From positions 31,108 through 95,107 of the forward strand of contig JAFQGF010000003.1 of assembly GCA_017415555.1 (NCBI GenBank): DNA of 64,000 bases. Reading direction: 5' to 3'. Both the position numbers and the translations under genes were made by a program. Source of the DNA: Akkermansia sp. Lineage in GTDB: Bacteria; Verrucomicrobiota; Verrucomicrobiia; Verrucomicrobiales; Akkermansiaceae. The notes beneath the pieces were generated by a model. It was not told the origin of the DNA and did no database searches. It saw nothing but the letters and a program-made list of their open reading frames with translations. Position 1 is the first letter of the stretch; each line of letters starts with the position of its first letter. This document shows, in pieces, positions 44,912-54,172 of this stretch.

Positions 44912-45613
44912 ATGAAAGCAACAGCCATTATCGTACTAACTGTTCTTCTGTGTGCAGCGATGCCGGTATCGGCTCTGTACCTCGGGGCTCCGACCGTATA
45001 CGAGAGCACAGCTGAACAAAAAGCAAATCTTGCCAAAAGCAAGCATAAACTGCAGAAATTGCAACAGGCACTCCCCAACTGCAGAGACATGCGCCTGAGC
45101 ATTGTACACAGCAGCTATGCCAGACTTCCTGTCCCGGCCGAAATCCCCCTGTCGGACTACGACAAACAGCAACTGCGACACCTTATTTCCCACATGCGTG
45201 CCGTTAAGGACAGCAACTCCACGCTCGCCCAACCGGAATACATTGCACGCCTTGAGCTGCTGTCGGCAGGTGGTAAAGTACTGGCCAGCGTGGATTGCCA
45301 CGAGGTCACAACAGATTCTCTCGTCAACTCGCAGGGCTATGCAGCCGGAGCCCGACTGAGCCTGCGCACTGCCGATGCGGCTTCCTGGTATGCTGTTATA
45401 CGCCCCGACCAAGCACGCGCCATCGCACGCCAGCCCAATCCCGCCCGCATCCCGCGTGGTCGCGGTATCCCCAAGCGTCCGGCTCCTCCGCCACCTGAGC
45501 CATCTTCCTCCTCAGTTACTACCGATTTTCCCAGTCAGGAGTACCACCATAACTGCAAACACAAGCACCACAAACACAAAAAGAAAGACCACTGGTGCGA
45601 TTGTCATCACTGA
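44912..45613 (+). CDS. Secreted protein with LRxILS module and His/Cys-rich tail
   Basis: A 233-residue exported protein (signal peptide ending AAMPVSA) of unknown function. A helical section (residues about 30-50) precedes IPLSDYDKQQLRHLISHM and YIARLELLSAGGKVLASVDC, which match the module in the two lipoproteins at 4255-6347. A Pro-rich linker leads to a C-terminal tail of about 22 residues made mostly of His, Lys and Cys, a likely metal-binding sequence. It lies 60 nt after the RND gene, with a hairpin in between, and before a bidirectional terminator. Confidence 0.8.
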   Translation: MKATAIIVLTVLLCAAMPVSALYLGAPTVYESTAEQKANLAKSKHKLQKLQQALPNCRDMRLSIVHSSYARLPVPAEIPLSDYDKQQLRHLISHMRAVKDSNSTLAQPEYIARLELLSAGGKVLASVDCHEVTTDSLVNSQGYAAGARLSLRTADAASWYAVIRPDQARAIARQPNPARIPRGRGIPKRPAPPPPEPSSSSVTTDFPSQEYHHNCKHKHHKHKKKDHWCDCHH

Positions 45614-45633
45614 GCCAGGAGAACTACTAATGC

Positions 45634-45663
45634 AAAAGCCCCGCCAAGGCGGGGCTTTTCTTT
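45634..45663. terminator. Bidirectional Rho-independent terminator
   Basis: Arms AAAAGCCCCGCC and GGCGGGGCTTTT, loop AA. T-runs follow on both strands, so it serves the His-tail gene on the left and the peptidase-like gene on the right. Confidence 0.9.
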
Positions 45664-45685
45664 ATGAGAAAACGAGCCTTCTTAC

Positions 45686-46981
45686 TTATCGCAGGCGGAT
45701 AGTATAACGGCCATTCGTCATAGAAAGTGCATTTTCTGCCTTCATGGACTTTTTCTCGTGACCACCTCCCCAGGAGTCCGTGTAAATAATGGTCTGCTCC
45801 TTCATATTGTAGCCAATGATAAGGCGCATGTGGCCACCACGAGCCTGGGGAATAGCCGGCGTTTCCGGGTAAAGCCCCAAAGTCGTGCTCCAGATGACAG
45901 GGCAGCCATTGTCGATATTCTTCTTAATAGCAGAAAGCCACTTCTTAACCTGAGACTTCTTGCCGGCACGCACAGCACGCAGCAGAGCGGGGTCAGCTGT
46001 CCCTATAGGGTCAGCCATGAGTGAGAGGGAGGGTTTGCCCTTGCGTGCAGCCAGCTTGTTGTATAGGGGAATGAGCTCACGAATGGTAGTATTGTAATTT
46101 TCTAGCACAGTGAACTTGACCGGGAACTTCTTGCAAATGGCATCCATGGCAGCTTCCATGTCAATATTGCTTGTTCCTCCATCTGCGGAAGAATCGCACA
46201 GTGCGGCCAAAGCATGCTGGTCTACACCGTCCATTCCGTAGAATGCAAACACGCGAGCCAACGTTGCAGGCACACAATAGCCTTTCTGCCCTTGGTCTAC
46301 CATGGGCACTCCGTCCAGCCACACGTTACCTTCCTCATCTTTCTGGATACTTCCCTTTATGTCCTTGCGGGACACTTTGTCGCGGGCACCCCCCAACGCA
46401 ATAGCCTCGGCATCGGGCCCGAGATCCACACGGATGAACTCAGCCTCAAACTCATCGTCAGCAGTCTTCTTCTTACGCCGCACCGGGCGGTTTCCTTTGC
46501 TGCGCTTACCACTGTACCCGGCATCCAGGCGAGCTGCACCGCCATCCCAGCTCCACACCCAGCTCTCGGTTTTGACGCCGGTTTTCTTTACATCAGCGCG
46601 TTCTTTCTTTGGTTCAGCACCCGCTATTTCCGTGAGAGCGGCCACTGCGGCGTCAAGCTGTTCAAAATAGTCATCAGCCTCCACTACACCATCATCCCCC
46701 TTGTTGTACACCATCAGACGGAGCGAACCCACACCATCATCGTTCCAGTTGACAAGCACTTCACCGGTTTTAAGATTCCCGAAGGTTAATGAACCGGGAG
46801 CCATCCTCCAGGTCTGGGCATCCACCTCCGTATAGCGACACCCCACAAAATATCTGTTCTTTACCTCAGTGGTGGAGCCATTCCAGAAATCTCCACTACC
46901 GAGTGCCTTGGATACATCACCGGCAAAACAGGCCAAACTGCTCAGCGCAGCGGCCACCAATAGGCTGATGGGCTTAATCAT
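45686..46981 (-). CDS. Secreted C39/papain-like cysteine peptidase
   Basis: A 431-residue exported protein (signal peptide MIKPISLLVAAALSSLACFAG). The first half has no known domain; a basic patch (RPVRRKKKT) lies in the linker. The second half is a papain-like peptidase of the C39/NlpC-like kind with Gln and Cys in DQGQKGYCVPATLARV, His in GGHMRLIIGYN and Asp in YTDSWGG. I use the ATG at 46981 because a longer reading from 47017 begins in the TATACT promoter region. Its target is unknown. Confidence 0.86.
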   Translation of the reverse strand: MIKPISLLVAAALSSLACFAGDVSKALGSGDFWNGSTTEVKNRYFVGCRYTEVDAQTWRMAPGSLTFGNLKTGEVLVNWNDDGVGSLRLMVYNKGDDGVVEADDYFEQLDAAVAALTEIAGAEPKKERADVKKTGVKTESWVWSWDGGAARLDAGYSGKRSKGNRPVRRKKKTADDEFEAEFIRVDLGPDAEAIALGGARDKVSRKDIKGSIQKDEEGNVWLDGVPMVDQGQKGYCVPATLARVFAFYGMDGVDQHALAALCDSSADGGTSNIDMEAAMDAICKKFPVKFTVLENYNTTIRELIPLYNKLAARKGKPSLSLMADPIGTADPALLRAVRAGKKSQVKKWLSAIKKNIDNGCPVIWSTTLGLYPETPAIPQARGGHMRLIIGYNMKEQTIIYTDSWGGGHEKKSMKAENALSMTNGRYTIRLR

Positions 46982-47082
46982 GTGCACTATAGTATATGTA
47001 TCTGTTCCCCCTTGCAAGCCTAAAAATACACCCGAGCCATTTATTTCCGACGCTTCACCTTTTGTTTAACAGGATTTTGAGC

Positions 47083-47111
47083 TGGACATGGGAGCTTATG
47101 CCTGATATAAT
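47083..47111 (+). promoter_or_regulatory. Promoter of the cmk operon
   Basis: TGGACA (47083-47088), 17 nt, consensus TATAAT (47106-47111), ending 9 nt before the cmk ATG at 47121. Confidence 0.75.
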
Positions 47112-47120
47112 GCAGCGCGT

Positions 47121-47756
47121 ATGAATCCTCCCGCTATTGCGATAGACGGCCCTGCGGCCTCCGGCAAGTCCACCGTTGCCAAGCTCATTGCGCGCGAGCT
47201 TGGCTACACCTTCATCAACACCGGTGCCATGTACCGTGCCGTCACCTGGTATGCCCTGCAGCAGGGGGTAAATCCGACAGACACGGAGGCGGTAAAGGCA
47301 CTGTTGCCCGGCATTCCTCTCTCCTTTGGCAAGGACGGGTCAAACTCCACAGTCATGTGCGAAAGTAAGGTACTGGGCAGCGAGCTGACAGAAACCGCCG
47401 TAAATGACAACGTGTCTGCTGTAGCAGCCATTCCCGAAGTACGCGCACTCCTGGTAGAAAAGCAGAGAGAATACAATCTCAACGAACCTGTCGTGATGGA
47501 GGGGCGCGATATCGGTACTGTAGTCTTCCCGAACACCCCCTTCAAGTATTTTGTGACAGCCTCTGAGGAAGTTCGCGCTGCCCGCCGAGCCGCACAGGGT
47601 CTTACCGATTCCATCGCCGAGCGCGACCGTAAAGATTCCGCCCGTGCATGTGCTCCCCTGGTGATGGCCGAAGACGCCACGCTGGTAGATACCTCCGACC
47701 TCTCCATCGAACAGGTTGTAGCTAAGGTAGTAGCCGACATTAAAAGCAAAATCTGA
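47121..47756 (+). CDS. cmk: Cytidylate kinase
   Basis: Phosphorylates CMP and dCMP to diphosphates. The 211-residue protein has the P-loop DGPAASGKSTVAK, the nucleotide-binding NTGAMYRAVTWYAL and the GRDIGTVVFPN segment. Length is typical of the short form. It is followed by plsC (11 nt) and recF (10 nt) in one operon. Confidence 0.97.
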   Translation: MNPPAIAIDGPAASGKSTVAKLIARELGYTFINTGAMYRAVTWYALQQGVNPTDTEAVKALLPGIPLSFGKDGSNSTVMCESKVLGSELTETAVNDNVSAVAAIPEVRALLVEKQREYNLNEPVVMEGRDIGTVVFPNTPFKYFVTASEEVRAARRAAQGLTDSIAERDRKDSARACAPLVMAEDATLVDTSDLSIEQVVAKVVADIKSKI

Positions 47757-47767
47757 GAAACATAATT

Positions 47768-48397
47768 ATGACCTGGATGAATCCCGTATACTTTTTTGTT
47801 ATCACCTTGGCCAGAGCCATGGCCAAGGCTCTGTTTAATGTCAAGGTGATTAACTACGATAAGTTGATTCAGAGTGGGCCCTGCATCTATGTGGCCAATC
47901 ACCAGAGCTTCCTGGATCCACCTATCATTGCTACTCTTTTTGAAGGCGAAATCAATTACCTCGCTCGCAAAACGCTCATGAATCATCCGGTCATGAAATT
48001 TGCGCTCTCGCACCTCAACGTCATCCCCATCGACCAGGAGCGCCCGGATCCGGGTAGTATTCTCAAGGTGTTGCGTCTTGTACGCAGCGGCAAACCCATC
48101 GTCATCTTCCCGGAAGGTTCCCGCACCGAAGACGGTAAGATGCATGATGCCATGCCCGGCATCGGCCTCATTCTGGGGCGTCTGGTTGGTGTGCCAGTTC
48201 AGCCCATCCGCATTGAAGGCGCCTACGATTGTTTGCCCCCTCACCGCAGCAAGCTGGAGCTGCATCCTATAACACTCAGCGTAGGAGATCCCATCAACTT
48301 CACCAAAGAAGAGCTCAAGGCCAAAGGACGTGAAGGTCAGCTGGCCATAGGTCGTAAGATAATGGAAGCCATTGCAGCTCTGCCGCTTCACCCCTGA
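47768..48397 (+). CDS. plsC: 1-acyl-sn-glycerol-3-phosphate acyltransferase
   Basis: Adds the second acyl chain in phosphatidic acid synthesis at the inner membrane. The 209-residue protein has the NHQSFLD motif (H(X)4D) and FPEGSRTEDG, and one N-terminal hydrophobic stretch. Length is normal. It is the middle gene of the cmk operon, an arrangement (cmk followed by plsC) found in many bacteria. Confidence 0.93.
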   Translation: MTWMNPVYFFVITLARAMAKALFNVKVINYDKLIQSGPCIYVANHQSFLDPPIIATLFEGEINYLARKTLMNHPVMKFALSHLNVIPIDQERPDPGSILKVLRLVRSGKPIVIFPEGSRTEDGKMHDAMPGIGLILGRLVGVPVQPIRIEGAYDCLPPHRSKLELHPITLSVGDPINFTKEELKAKGREGQLAIGRKIMEAIAALPLHP

Positions 48398-48407
48398 TTC
48401 CGCTTCT

Positions 48408-49454
48408 ATGCTCAACGCGCTGCGCTTGCGTAACTTCAGGTGCTACACGACCCTCAACTGGAATATTCCGGCTGAGGGTGCGTTGCTTCTGGGTAGCAAT
48501 GCACAGGGAAAAACGAGCATACTGGAAGCTATCTGCTTTGCTCTTACATTGCATTCTCCGCGTGCCAGCAAGATGGAGCGTCTGACAACCCACGGCTGCG
48601 AAGATTTCGGCATAGCCCTCAGCTCAGACAGCGATACACGCAAGCTGCTCTGGCAAAAGCGCAAGCTGAGTTTGCTTGTCAATGGAGCCCCCCGCAGAGA
48701 TTACTCCGACTTTCTGGCAGATGCTCCTCCCGTTGTCTGGCTTGGCAATACAGATATCTCCCTCGTAACAGGCGGTGCTGAGGAGCGACGGCACTATATC
48801 GACTTTGTCGGTGCCCAGTGGCACCCGGCCTATCGCACAGCCCTGAGAGAATACCGCAAAGCACTGAAGAGCCGCAACCTCTTGCTGCGCAATCCTCGCC
48901 GTTCGGCTGCGGCTCTTCGCAGCTATGCCGGGATTCTCAGCCGACACGGCGAAGTCCTGCTTACCCTGCGACGCCAGTTGCAGGAATTACTTCACCCTCA
49001 CATTCGCCAGTACCACAGTGGCATTTCTGCCCGCGGTGAGGAGGTTGAGCTGCGCTACCGTCCCTCCGCAAATGCCCCGCTCCTCTCTGCCTATGAAGAA
49101 TCGCTACAAACAGATGAACGCATGGGCTATACGACCATCGGCCCGCACAGGGATGACTTTGAACTGCTGGTAGCAGGAGCACCTGCTGCCGAGTTTGCCT
49201 CCGAAGGGCAGCAGCGCACCCTTGCCACGGCTCTTGTACTGGCACAAGCCGGACTGCTGCTGGTAGAGACAGGCCACGCCCCCATTCTTCTGATAGATGA
49301 TATCTTCGGCGAACTTGACCCCGACCGCCGCAGGGCGCTCCTCTCACTTCTGCCGGACGATTCTCAGATTTTCATCACCACCACCCATCTGGACTGGCTT
49401 GGCAACGCACCCGCCCCACTGCCCATCATCCGTATAGATGACATAAAGCAATAG
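48408..49454 (+). CDS. recF: DNA replication and repair protein RecF
   Basis: RecF is the SMC-like ATPase that guides RecO/RecR loading of RecA at gaps. The 348-residue protein has Walker A GSNAQGKTS, a signature motif in EGQQRTLATAL and Walker B LLIDDIFGELD. The ATG at 48408 gives the normal start (MLNALRLRNFRCY); the frame is open further upstream inside plsC. It is not next to dnaN or gyrB, unlike the classical location. Confidence 0.95.
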   Translation: MLNALRLRNFRCYTTLNWNIPAEGALLLGSNAQGKTSILEAICFALTLHSPRASKMERLTTHGCEDFGIALSSDSDTRKLLWQKRKLSLLVNGAPRRDYSDFLADAPPVVWLGNTDISLVTGGAEERRHYIDFVGAQWHPAYRTALREYRKALKSRNLLLRNPRRSAAALRSYAGILSRHGEVLLTLRRQLQELLHPHIRQYHSGISARGEEVELRYRPSANAPLLSAYEESLQTDERMGYTTIGPHRDDFELLVAGAPAAEFASEGQQRTLATALVLAQAGLLLVETGHAPILLIDDIFGELDPDRRRALLSLLPDDSQIFITTTHLDWLGNAPAPLPIIRIDDIKQ

Positions 49455-49544
49455 TCTTTGCCGGATATAACGCTAACACTTCCCGGAAAACAGCAAGAGA
49501 TAGGAATTTCCCTTTCCGAAGAAATACGTTGATTGATGCCGACA

Positions 49545-49577
49545 AAAAAGCAGGGACAAAACATTACGCTTTGTCCC
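49545..49577 (-). terminator. Rho-independent terminator of proS
   Basis: On the minus strand GGGACAAA and TTTGTCCC pair over a 9-nt loop and are followed by TGCTTTTTT. It lies about 25 nt after the proS stop. Confidence 0.75.
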
Positions 49578-49600
49578 CGCCAATAAATTAACAGGCTACA

Positions 49601-51121
49601 TCAATAGCTGCGAGCCCAAAGAACACGACGCGTAGTCGGGCGGCCGGTCAGAATGCAGGGAGCCTCAGGCCCGGTTCCCATGTCACCGTGGGGAATGCAA
49701 CGGATGGAGATGCGCAGGCTCTTGCCCAGCTCTTCCTCCTCCTCGGGGCTTCCGTCCCAGGGGCAAAGCAGCCAATCGGCGTCAGTTCCGGCAGCAAAGT
49801 TAGCCTTAAGCTCATCGAGACTGTTGCAGGGGCGAATGTGACTGTCGCGGAAATTCAGCTGGCGCTCCAGCAGACTATTCTGCACATCCTCCAGCATCTG
49901 TACAGCACCGGCGATGAACTCATCTTCTGCTATGAAGCTCTTGTCGTTGCTGGCTTTGTCGCGGCGGGAAATGCAAACCGAGCCCTTCTCCAAATCGCGA
50001 GGACCGATTTCCACACGCACGGGCACACCCTTCTTCACCCACTCCCACTTCTTGGTGCCGCCGTTGAGGTCGCGGTCATCCACCTGCACACGCACGGGCA
50101 GTCCATGGAAACTCATAGCTGAGAGCTTACCCGCCAGGGCGTGGCAGTGGTCAAGAATAGCCTGTTTGGTATCAGCCTTGGGAGTAACGGGAATGATGAC
50201 GATCTGCTTGGGAGCCACTCGCGGCGGGCATACCAGACCATCGTCGTCCGAATGAGCCATGATAAGCGTACCAATCATGCGGGTGGAAACACCCCAGGAG
50301 GTTGTCCAGGCATACTGGCGCTCATTGGTACGACCGGCAAAGGAAATATTCTGAGCCTTGGCGAAGTTCTGCCCCAGGAAGTGGGAAGTGCCGGCCTGAA
50401 TCGCCTTGCGGTCCTGCACCATGGCCTCAACTGTGTAGGTGCGCACAGCTCCGGGGAAACGCTCATGTGCAGTCTTTTCTCCGGGAATGGAGGGCACGGC
50501 CAGCACATCGCGCTGGAAGTCCTCGTACACCTTGTGCATGATGGCAGTTTCCTCCTCTGCTTCCGCCTGTGTTTCGTGTGCGGTGTGCCCCTCCTGCCAC
50601 AGGAACTCAGCCGTACGCAGGAAAATACGAGGGCGCATTTCCCAGCGCATCACGTTGCACCACTGATTCACCTTGAAAGGAAGGTCGCGATAGCTCTCCA
50701 GCCAGCGGGAGAAAGCTGCACCAATCACCGTCTCAGAGGTGGGGCGGATGACGTATTTATCCGTCAGCTCACCGCTGGGAATCATTTTCGTCTTACCGGT
50801 TTCCGGGTCCTTCACCGCTTCGAGACGATGGTGAGTGACCACGGCGCACTCAGTCGCAAATCCCTCAGCATGCTCAGCTTCCTTCTCCAGATAGGAAACA
50901 GGGATGAGCATGGGGAAGTAGGCATTGGTGTGGCCGGTGCGTTTGAATTCGGCATCCATCTGCTGTTGAATAAGCTCCCAGATGGCGTAGCCCCAGGGCT
51001 TAATGACCATGCAACCGCGCACCTCGGAGTTTTCTGCGAGGTCCGCGGCCTTAATTACCTGCTGATACCACTCGGGGAAGTCCTCCGCGCGCGTGGGTGA
51101 GATTGCGTTCTGTTGTGCCAT
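49601..51121 (-). CDS. proS: Prolyl-tRNA synthetase, archaeal/eukaryotic type
   Basis: Charges tRNA-Pro. The 506-residue protein has class II motifs (motif 2 RWEMRPRIFLRTAEFLWQEGHTAH, here seen as RWEMRPR and LWQEGHTAH), the N-terminal EWYQQVIKAADLAE, and a C-terminal zinc-like domain ending in ARSY. It lacks the large editing insertion of the classical bacterial enzyme, so it is the short ProS type 3 form. It is transcribed alone. Confidence 0.95.
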   Translation of the reverse strand: MAQQNAISPTRAEDFPEWYQQVIKAADLAENSEVRGCMVIKPWGYAIWELIQQQMDAEFKRTGHTNAYFPMLIPVSYLEKEAEHAEGFATECAVVTHHRLEAVKDPETGKTKMIPSGELTDKYVIRPTSETVIGAAFSRWLESYRDLPFKVNQWCNVMRWEMRPRIFLRTAEFLWQEGHTAHETQAEAEEETAIMHKVYEDFQRDVLAVPSIPGEKTAHERFPGAVRTYTVEAMVQDRKAIQAGTSHFLGQNFAKAQNISFAGRTNERQYAWTTSWGVSTRMIGTLIMAHSDDDGLVCPPRVAPKQIVIIPVTPKADTKQAILDHCHALAGKLSAMSFHGLPVRVQVDDRDLNGGTKKWEWVKKGVPVRVEIGPRDLEKGSVCISRRDKASNDKSFIAEDEFIAGAVQMLEDVQNSLLERQLNFRDSHIRPCNSLDELKANFAAGTDADWLLCPWDGSPEEEEELGKSLRISIRCIPHGDMGTGPEAPCILTGRPTTRRVLWARSY

Positions 51122-51131
51122 ACGGGTGGGT

Positions 51132-51159
51132 ATTATGTACGTTATCGTGAAAAAGTCAA
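51132..51159 (-). promoter_or_regulatory. Promoter of proS
   Basis: TTGACT (51154-51159), 16 nt, CATAAT (51132-51137) on the minus strand; the -10 ends 10 nt before the ATG at 51121. Confidence 0.6.
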
Positions 51160-51181
51160 TGCAAAAGATTGGTGCTGGATT

Positions 51182-51874
51182 TTATTCCTGCTTCATACAG
51201 CTGTAGTTGAGCAAGGCAAGAGAGGCCATGATAAACACCATCCACCAAGCACCGAGAAGCAGGAAGAAACACAGAAGAAAACAGGCAAAGGTCAGGCTGA
51301 TGCGGTGCATGCTGACAGGTGAACGCATGAGTCCGTGCATGATTCTCCCACCATCCAGCGGATACACAGGTAACAGATTCAGCAGGCTCCACCACACACA
51401 GATGCGTACCAGATAAACCCCGAAGAGCAATACCATGGGCGGACACACTTCCAGCAATTCCGCAGGCACATACCCCGGCACAAAGCCGATTGTAATGCTC
51501 AGCCCGGTCCAAACATTCCCCACCACCAGCGCAATCATCGGCCACACCAGCACCAGCGGTAAAACCATGGAAGCCAGCGGACCGGCTGCCGTCATCATCA
51601 CACCTTGCCAGCGCGTCAGTTGCGCCGTCTCATTGCAGCAATCTCCACCCAACCAGGCCATAAACACCTCCGGGCGTCCTCCGCCAAGCCAGCGCCCTAC
51701 CAGCGCATGCCCCATCTCATGCGACAACAGGCAGAAAAACAGAGCTACACCAAACAACGCAACACCTGCCCAGCCTGCTGCTACCCCCGTAAAAAGACAG
51801 CCGAGCAACACCAGCATCACCCACAGCGAGCTGTGAATGCTGACCTGAACTCGGAAAAGTGTGAAGCGAATCAT
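51182..51874 (-). CDS. Site-2 protease family (M50) membrane metalloprotease
   Basis: A 230-residue intramembrane zinc protease. The catalytic HEMGH motif (His52, Glu53, His56) lies in the second hydrophobic segment and the third zinc-ligand motif is NLLPVYPLDGG. No PDZ domain is present, so it belongs to the small S2P-like group rather than RseP. I start at the ATG at 51874; upstream codons lie in the promoter. It is transcribed alone. Confidence 0.9.
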   Translation of the reverse strand: MIRFTLFRVQVSIHSSLWVMLVLLGCLFTGVAAGWAGVALFGVALFFCLLSHEMGHALVGRWLGGGRPEVFMAWLGGDCCNETAQLTRWQGVMMTAAGPLASMVLPLVLVWPMIALVVGNVWTGLSITIGFVPGYVPAELLEVCPPMVLLFGVYLVRICVWWSLLNLLPVYPLDGGRIMHGLMRSPVSMHRISLTFACFLLCFFLLLGAWWMVFIMASLALLNYSCMKQE

Positions 51875-51885
51875 TTCTACCCCAC

Positions 51886-51914
51886 ATTCTATGCAGCATC
51901 GCACGCACAGACAA
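51886..51914 (-). promoter_or_regulatory. Promoter of the site-2 protease gene
   Basis: TTGTCT (51909-51914), 17 nt, TAGAAT (51886-51891) on the minus strand, 11 nt before the ATG at 51874. Confidence 0.6.
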
Positions 51915-51961
51915 GTCGCCCGCATGCCATACAGGCCAACATGTCAGAGAAAAGCCCTATT

Positions 51962-53155
51962 TCACCCTTTTTTTCGTATTTTTTTCCATGCATACAGCCC
52001 CGTGTACATAAACAGGGCCACGGCAAGCGCCACAATTACGCCATACTCGGAGGTAGGGTGCATCACCATACCACCCAACAGAAAGGCGTAGACGATGCCC
52101 GTCATCAACATCGTCGGTATTGCCCAAAGCCCGGTTACACATGCCTTGCGGACATCCAGCGTGCGAATAGCTTCCGAAATCCCGAACAAAACAGATGCCG
52201 GCAAAATATATACCGCAAGCAAAAACAGCTCCCGGAAACCAAAAGCCTCCTTAGTAATCAGGTAAGCTACGGCAATCCCGGTTACAAGCCAACATAAAAT
52301 CGTGAGCGAGTAACAGACGATACGCAGAACACGATGCTGTACCGGATGCGCCCGATAATAAGAGATGGGCTCCAGACGTATATGCCCCAGGCGGATGAAC
52401 AGCCACAGACACAGCACTGACAACAACACGCAGGCAACAGTGCGCCAGACAAAAGCCGAAACGCTCACCAGCCCCGGAGTTCGTACTCGGGTAGCATTTC
52501 GGAACACTGCCTCACCACGCAACATATCCTGCACCTCCAGGCATTTTCCGTTCTGCCTGGCAATCAGGTAAAGATTCACCTTGTGCGGGCTGGGGGCGTA
52601 GTTGAACGCGATCCGGTAGGGCACCCCATGGGTATCCGCCACACGCAGCTCAATATACTCCGGGGTAACGGACTTAGCCAGTTTTTTTACACCGGGCATC
52701 AACCTTGCCCGGCTGCAATCGGCAACCTTACAGATGGAGCCACCGTAGTCTGCTGCCTTCATCCCCTTCAGTTCAAAAATACCGGCCATTACCTGCGGAG
52801 CAGCATAGGTGCCGGTAATATCGGCTAAATCCTGAACATCCCGGGGCATATCGGCTTGTTCTCCGGAGATATAGCTACTTACCAGGACAGCTCCGGGTAC
52901 AGGAAAATCAAAGTAATTTTCCATGGCCCAATTTTTACCGGCCCGGATTTCTGTGACATGAACACGCACCAGACACCCATCCAGCTCCGGCTTGTACTCG
53001 GAAAGACTGATTTCATGCACCTTTTCGCTGCACAGATACACACCGCTCCGTATCACCATGTGCAAAGACACATACGAGAGAATCAACGCAACAACACCAA
53101 ACACCACAGCGAGAAGTGCCCCCAGAAATCGAAGAAGCTTTAAGAAGAGAGACAT
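51962..53155 (-). CDS. Membrane protein of TMEM43-like layout
   Basis: A 397-residue protein: one membrane helix at about residues 8-32 (LGALLAVVFGVVALILSYV), about 200 residues outside the cytoplasm, then four to five helices in the C-terminal third and a basic tail. This layout (one helix, big loop, helix bundle) resembles TMEM43-family proteins, but I see no decisive motif. The start could be the ATG at 53155 or a GTG at 53173. It is transcribed away from dapA; a TATAAT lies about 45 nt upstream. Confidence 0.7.
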   Translation of the reverse strand: MSLFLKLLRFLGALLAVVFGVVALILSYVSLHMVIRSGVYLCSEKVHEISLSEYKPELDGCLVRVHVTEIRAGKNWAMENYFDFPVPGAVLVSSYISGEQADMPRDVQDLADITGTYAAPQVMAGIFELKGMKAADYGGSICKVADCSRARLMPGVKKLAKSVTPEYIELRVADTHGVPYRIAFNYAPSPHKVNLYLIARQNGKCLEVQDMLRGEAVFRNATRVRTPGLVSVSAFVWRTVACVLLSVLCLWLFIRLGHIRLEPISYYRAHPVQHRVLRIVCYSLTILCWLVTGIAVAYLITKEAFGFRELFLLAVYILPASVLFGISEAIRTLDVRKACVTGLWAIPTMLMTGIVYAFLLGGMVMHPTSEYGVIVALAVALFMYTGLYAWKKIRKKG

Positions 53156-53243
53156 ACCCGCTGATTTGGACACGAAGGCAAGCTAACATGTTCAAAAATT
53201 ATAGCGAACCCATTCCCAAATCGAACTTTTGCTGCAAAAAGGC

Positions 53244-53271
53244 GTGACTTTTGAGCAAAATGTGCTAGAAT
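53244..53271 (+). promoter_or_regulatory. Promoter of the dapA operon
   Basis: GTGACT (53244-53249), 16 nt, TAGAAT (53266-53271), 13 nt before the ATG at 53285. It rules out the in-frame ATG at 53270. Confidence 0.5.
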
Positions 53272-53284
53272 GAAGCGCGAGATT

Positions 53285-54166
53285 ATGAAGTACCACGGAC
53301 TTTACACAGCTATTGTCACCCCTTTCAAAGATAATAAGATTGACACCGAGGCGCTGAAGGCCCTGGTGGAGGCGCAAATTGCCGGCGGCGTAGACGGCAT
53401 TGTACCCGTAGGCACCACCGGCGAGAGCCCCACGCTGAGCCACGAGGAGCACATGGAGGTTATCCGCCTGGCTATCGAATTCGCAGCAGGCCGTTGCCAG
53501 GTGATTGCCGGCACTGGTTCCAACAGTACGGTGGAAGCTATCGAGATGACCAAAGAAGCCGAAGCCATGGGGGCTGATGGTACTCTGCAGGTTTGCCCCT
53601 ATTACAACAAGCCCAGCCAGGAAGGCGTATATCGCCACTTCAAGGCTATTGCAGATGCTACTTCCCTGCCCATCCTTCTGTACAGCATACCCGGCCGCAG
53701 CGGCATCGAAATCTCTGTGGACACAGTGGCACGCCTGGCTAAGGATTGCCCCAACATTGTGGCTATCAAGGAAGCCGGCGGCAGTGTGGAGCGCGTGAAC
53801 CAGCTGGTGCAGGCCCTGCCCGGCGACTTCGCAATCCTGAGCGGCGATGACGGACTGACCGTTCCCTTCATTTCCTGCGGTGCCGTAGGTCTGGTGTCTG
53901 TCACCTCCAACGTAGCCCCGGCTGAGATGAAAGAACTGGTGGACACGGCACTTTCCGGCGATGGCAGAAAAGCGCTGGAGCTGCAGAAGAAGTATTATCC
54001 GCTGATGAAGGGGCTGATGAGTCTGGATGGCAATCCCGTACCGATTAAGGCCGCCATGGCACTGCGTGGTGATATGAGCTGGGAGATTCGCATGCCCCTG
54101 GCTCCTCTGGCAGAAAGTAAGCATGAGCAGCTGGCAAACCTCCTCAAGAGCTATAACCTTCTGTAA
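53285..54166 (+). CDS. dapA: 4-hydroxy-tetrahydrodipicolinate synthase
   Basis: First committed step to diaminopimelate and lysine: condenses pyruvate with aspartate semialdehyde. The 293-residue protein has GTTGESPTLS, the Tyr in YYNKP and YSIPGRSG, and the Schiff-base Lys in AIKEAGG. Length is normal. It is followed by dapB (6 nt), folK and panB in one operon. The ATG at 53285 fits the family start. Confidence 0.97.
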   Translation: MKYHGLYTAIVTPFKDNKIDTEALKALVEAQIAGGVDGIVPVGTTGESPTLSHEEHMEVIRLAIEFAAGRCQVIAGTGSNSTVEAIEMTKEAEAMGADGTLQVCPYYNKPSQEGVYRHFKAIADATSLPILLYSIPGRSGIEISVDTVARLAKDCPNIVAIKEAGGSVERVNQLVQALPGDFAILSGDDGLTVPFISCGAVGLVSVTSNVAPAEMKELVDTALSGDGRKALELQKKYYPLMKGLMSLDGNPVPIKAAMALRGDMSWEIRMPLAPLAESKHEQLANLLKSYNLL

Positions 54167-54172
54167 ATCGCC

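Noticed and set aside
47204..48415. Minus-strand reading frame of 403 codons
   Set aside because: Antisense to cmk and plsC, both certain.
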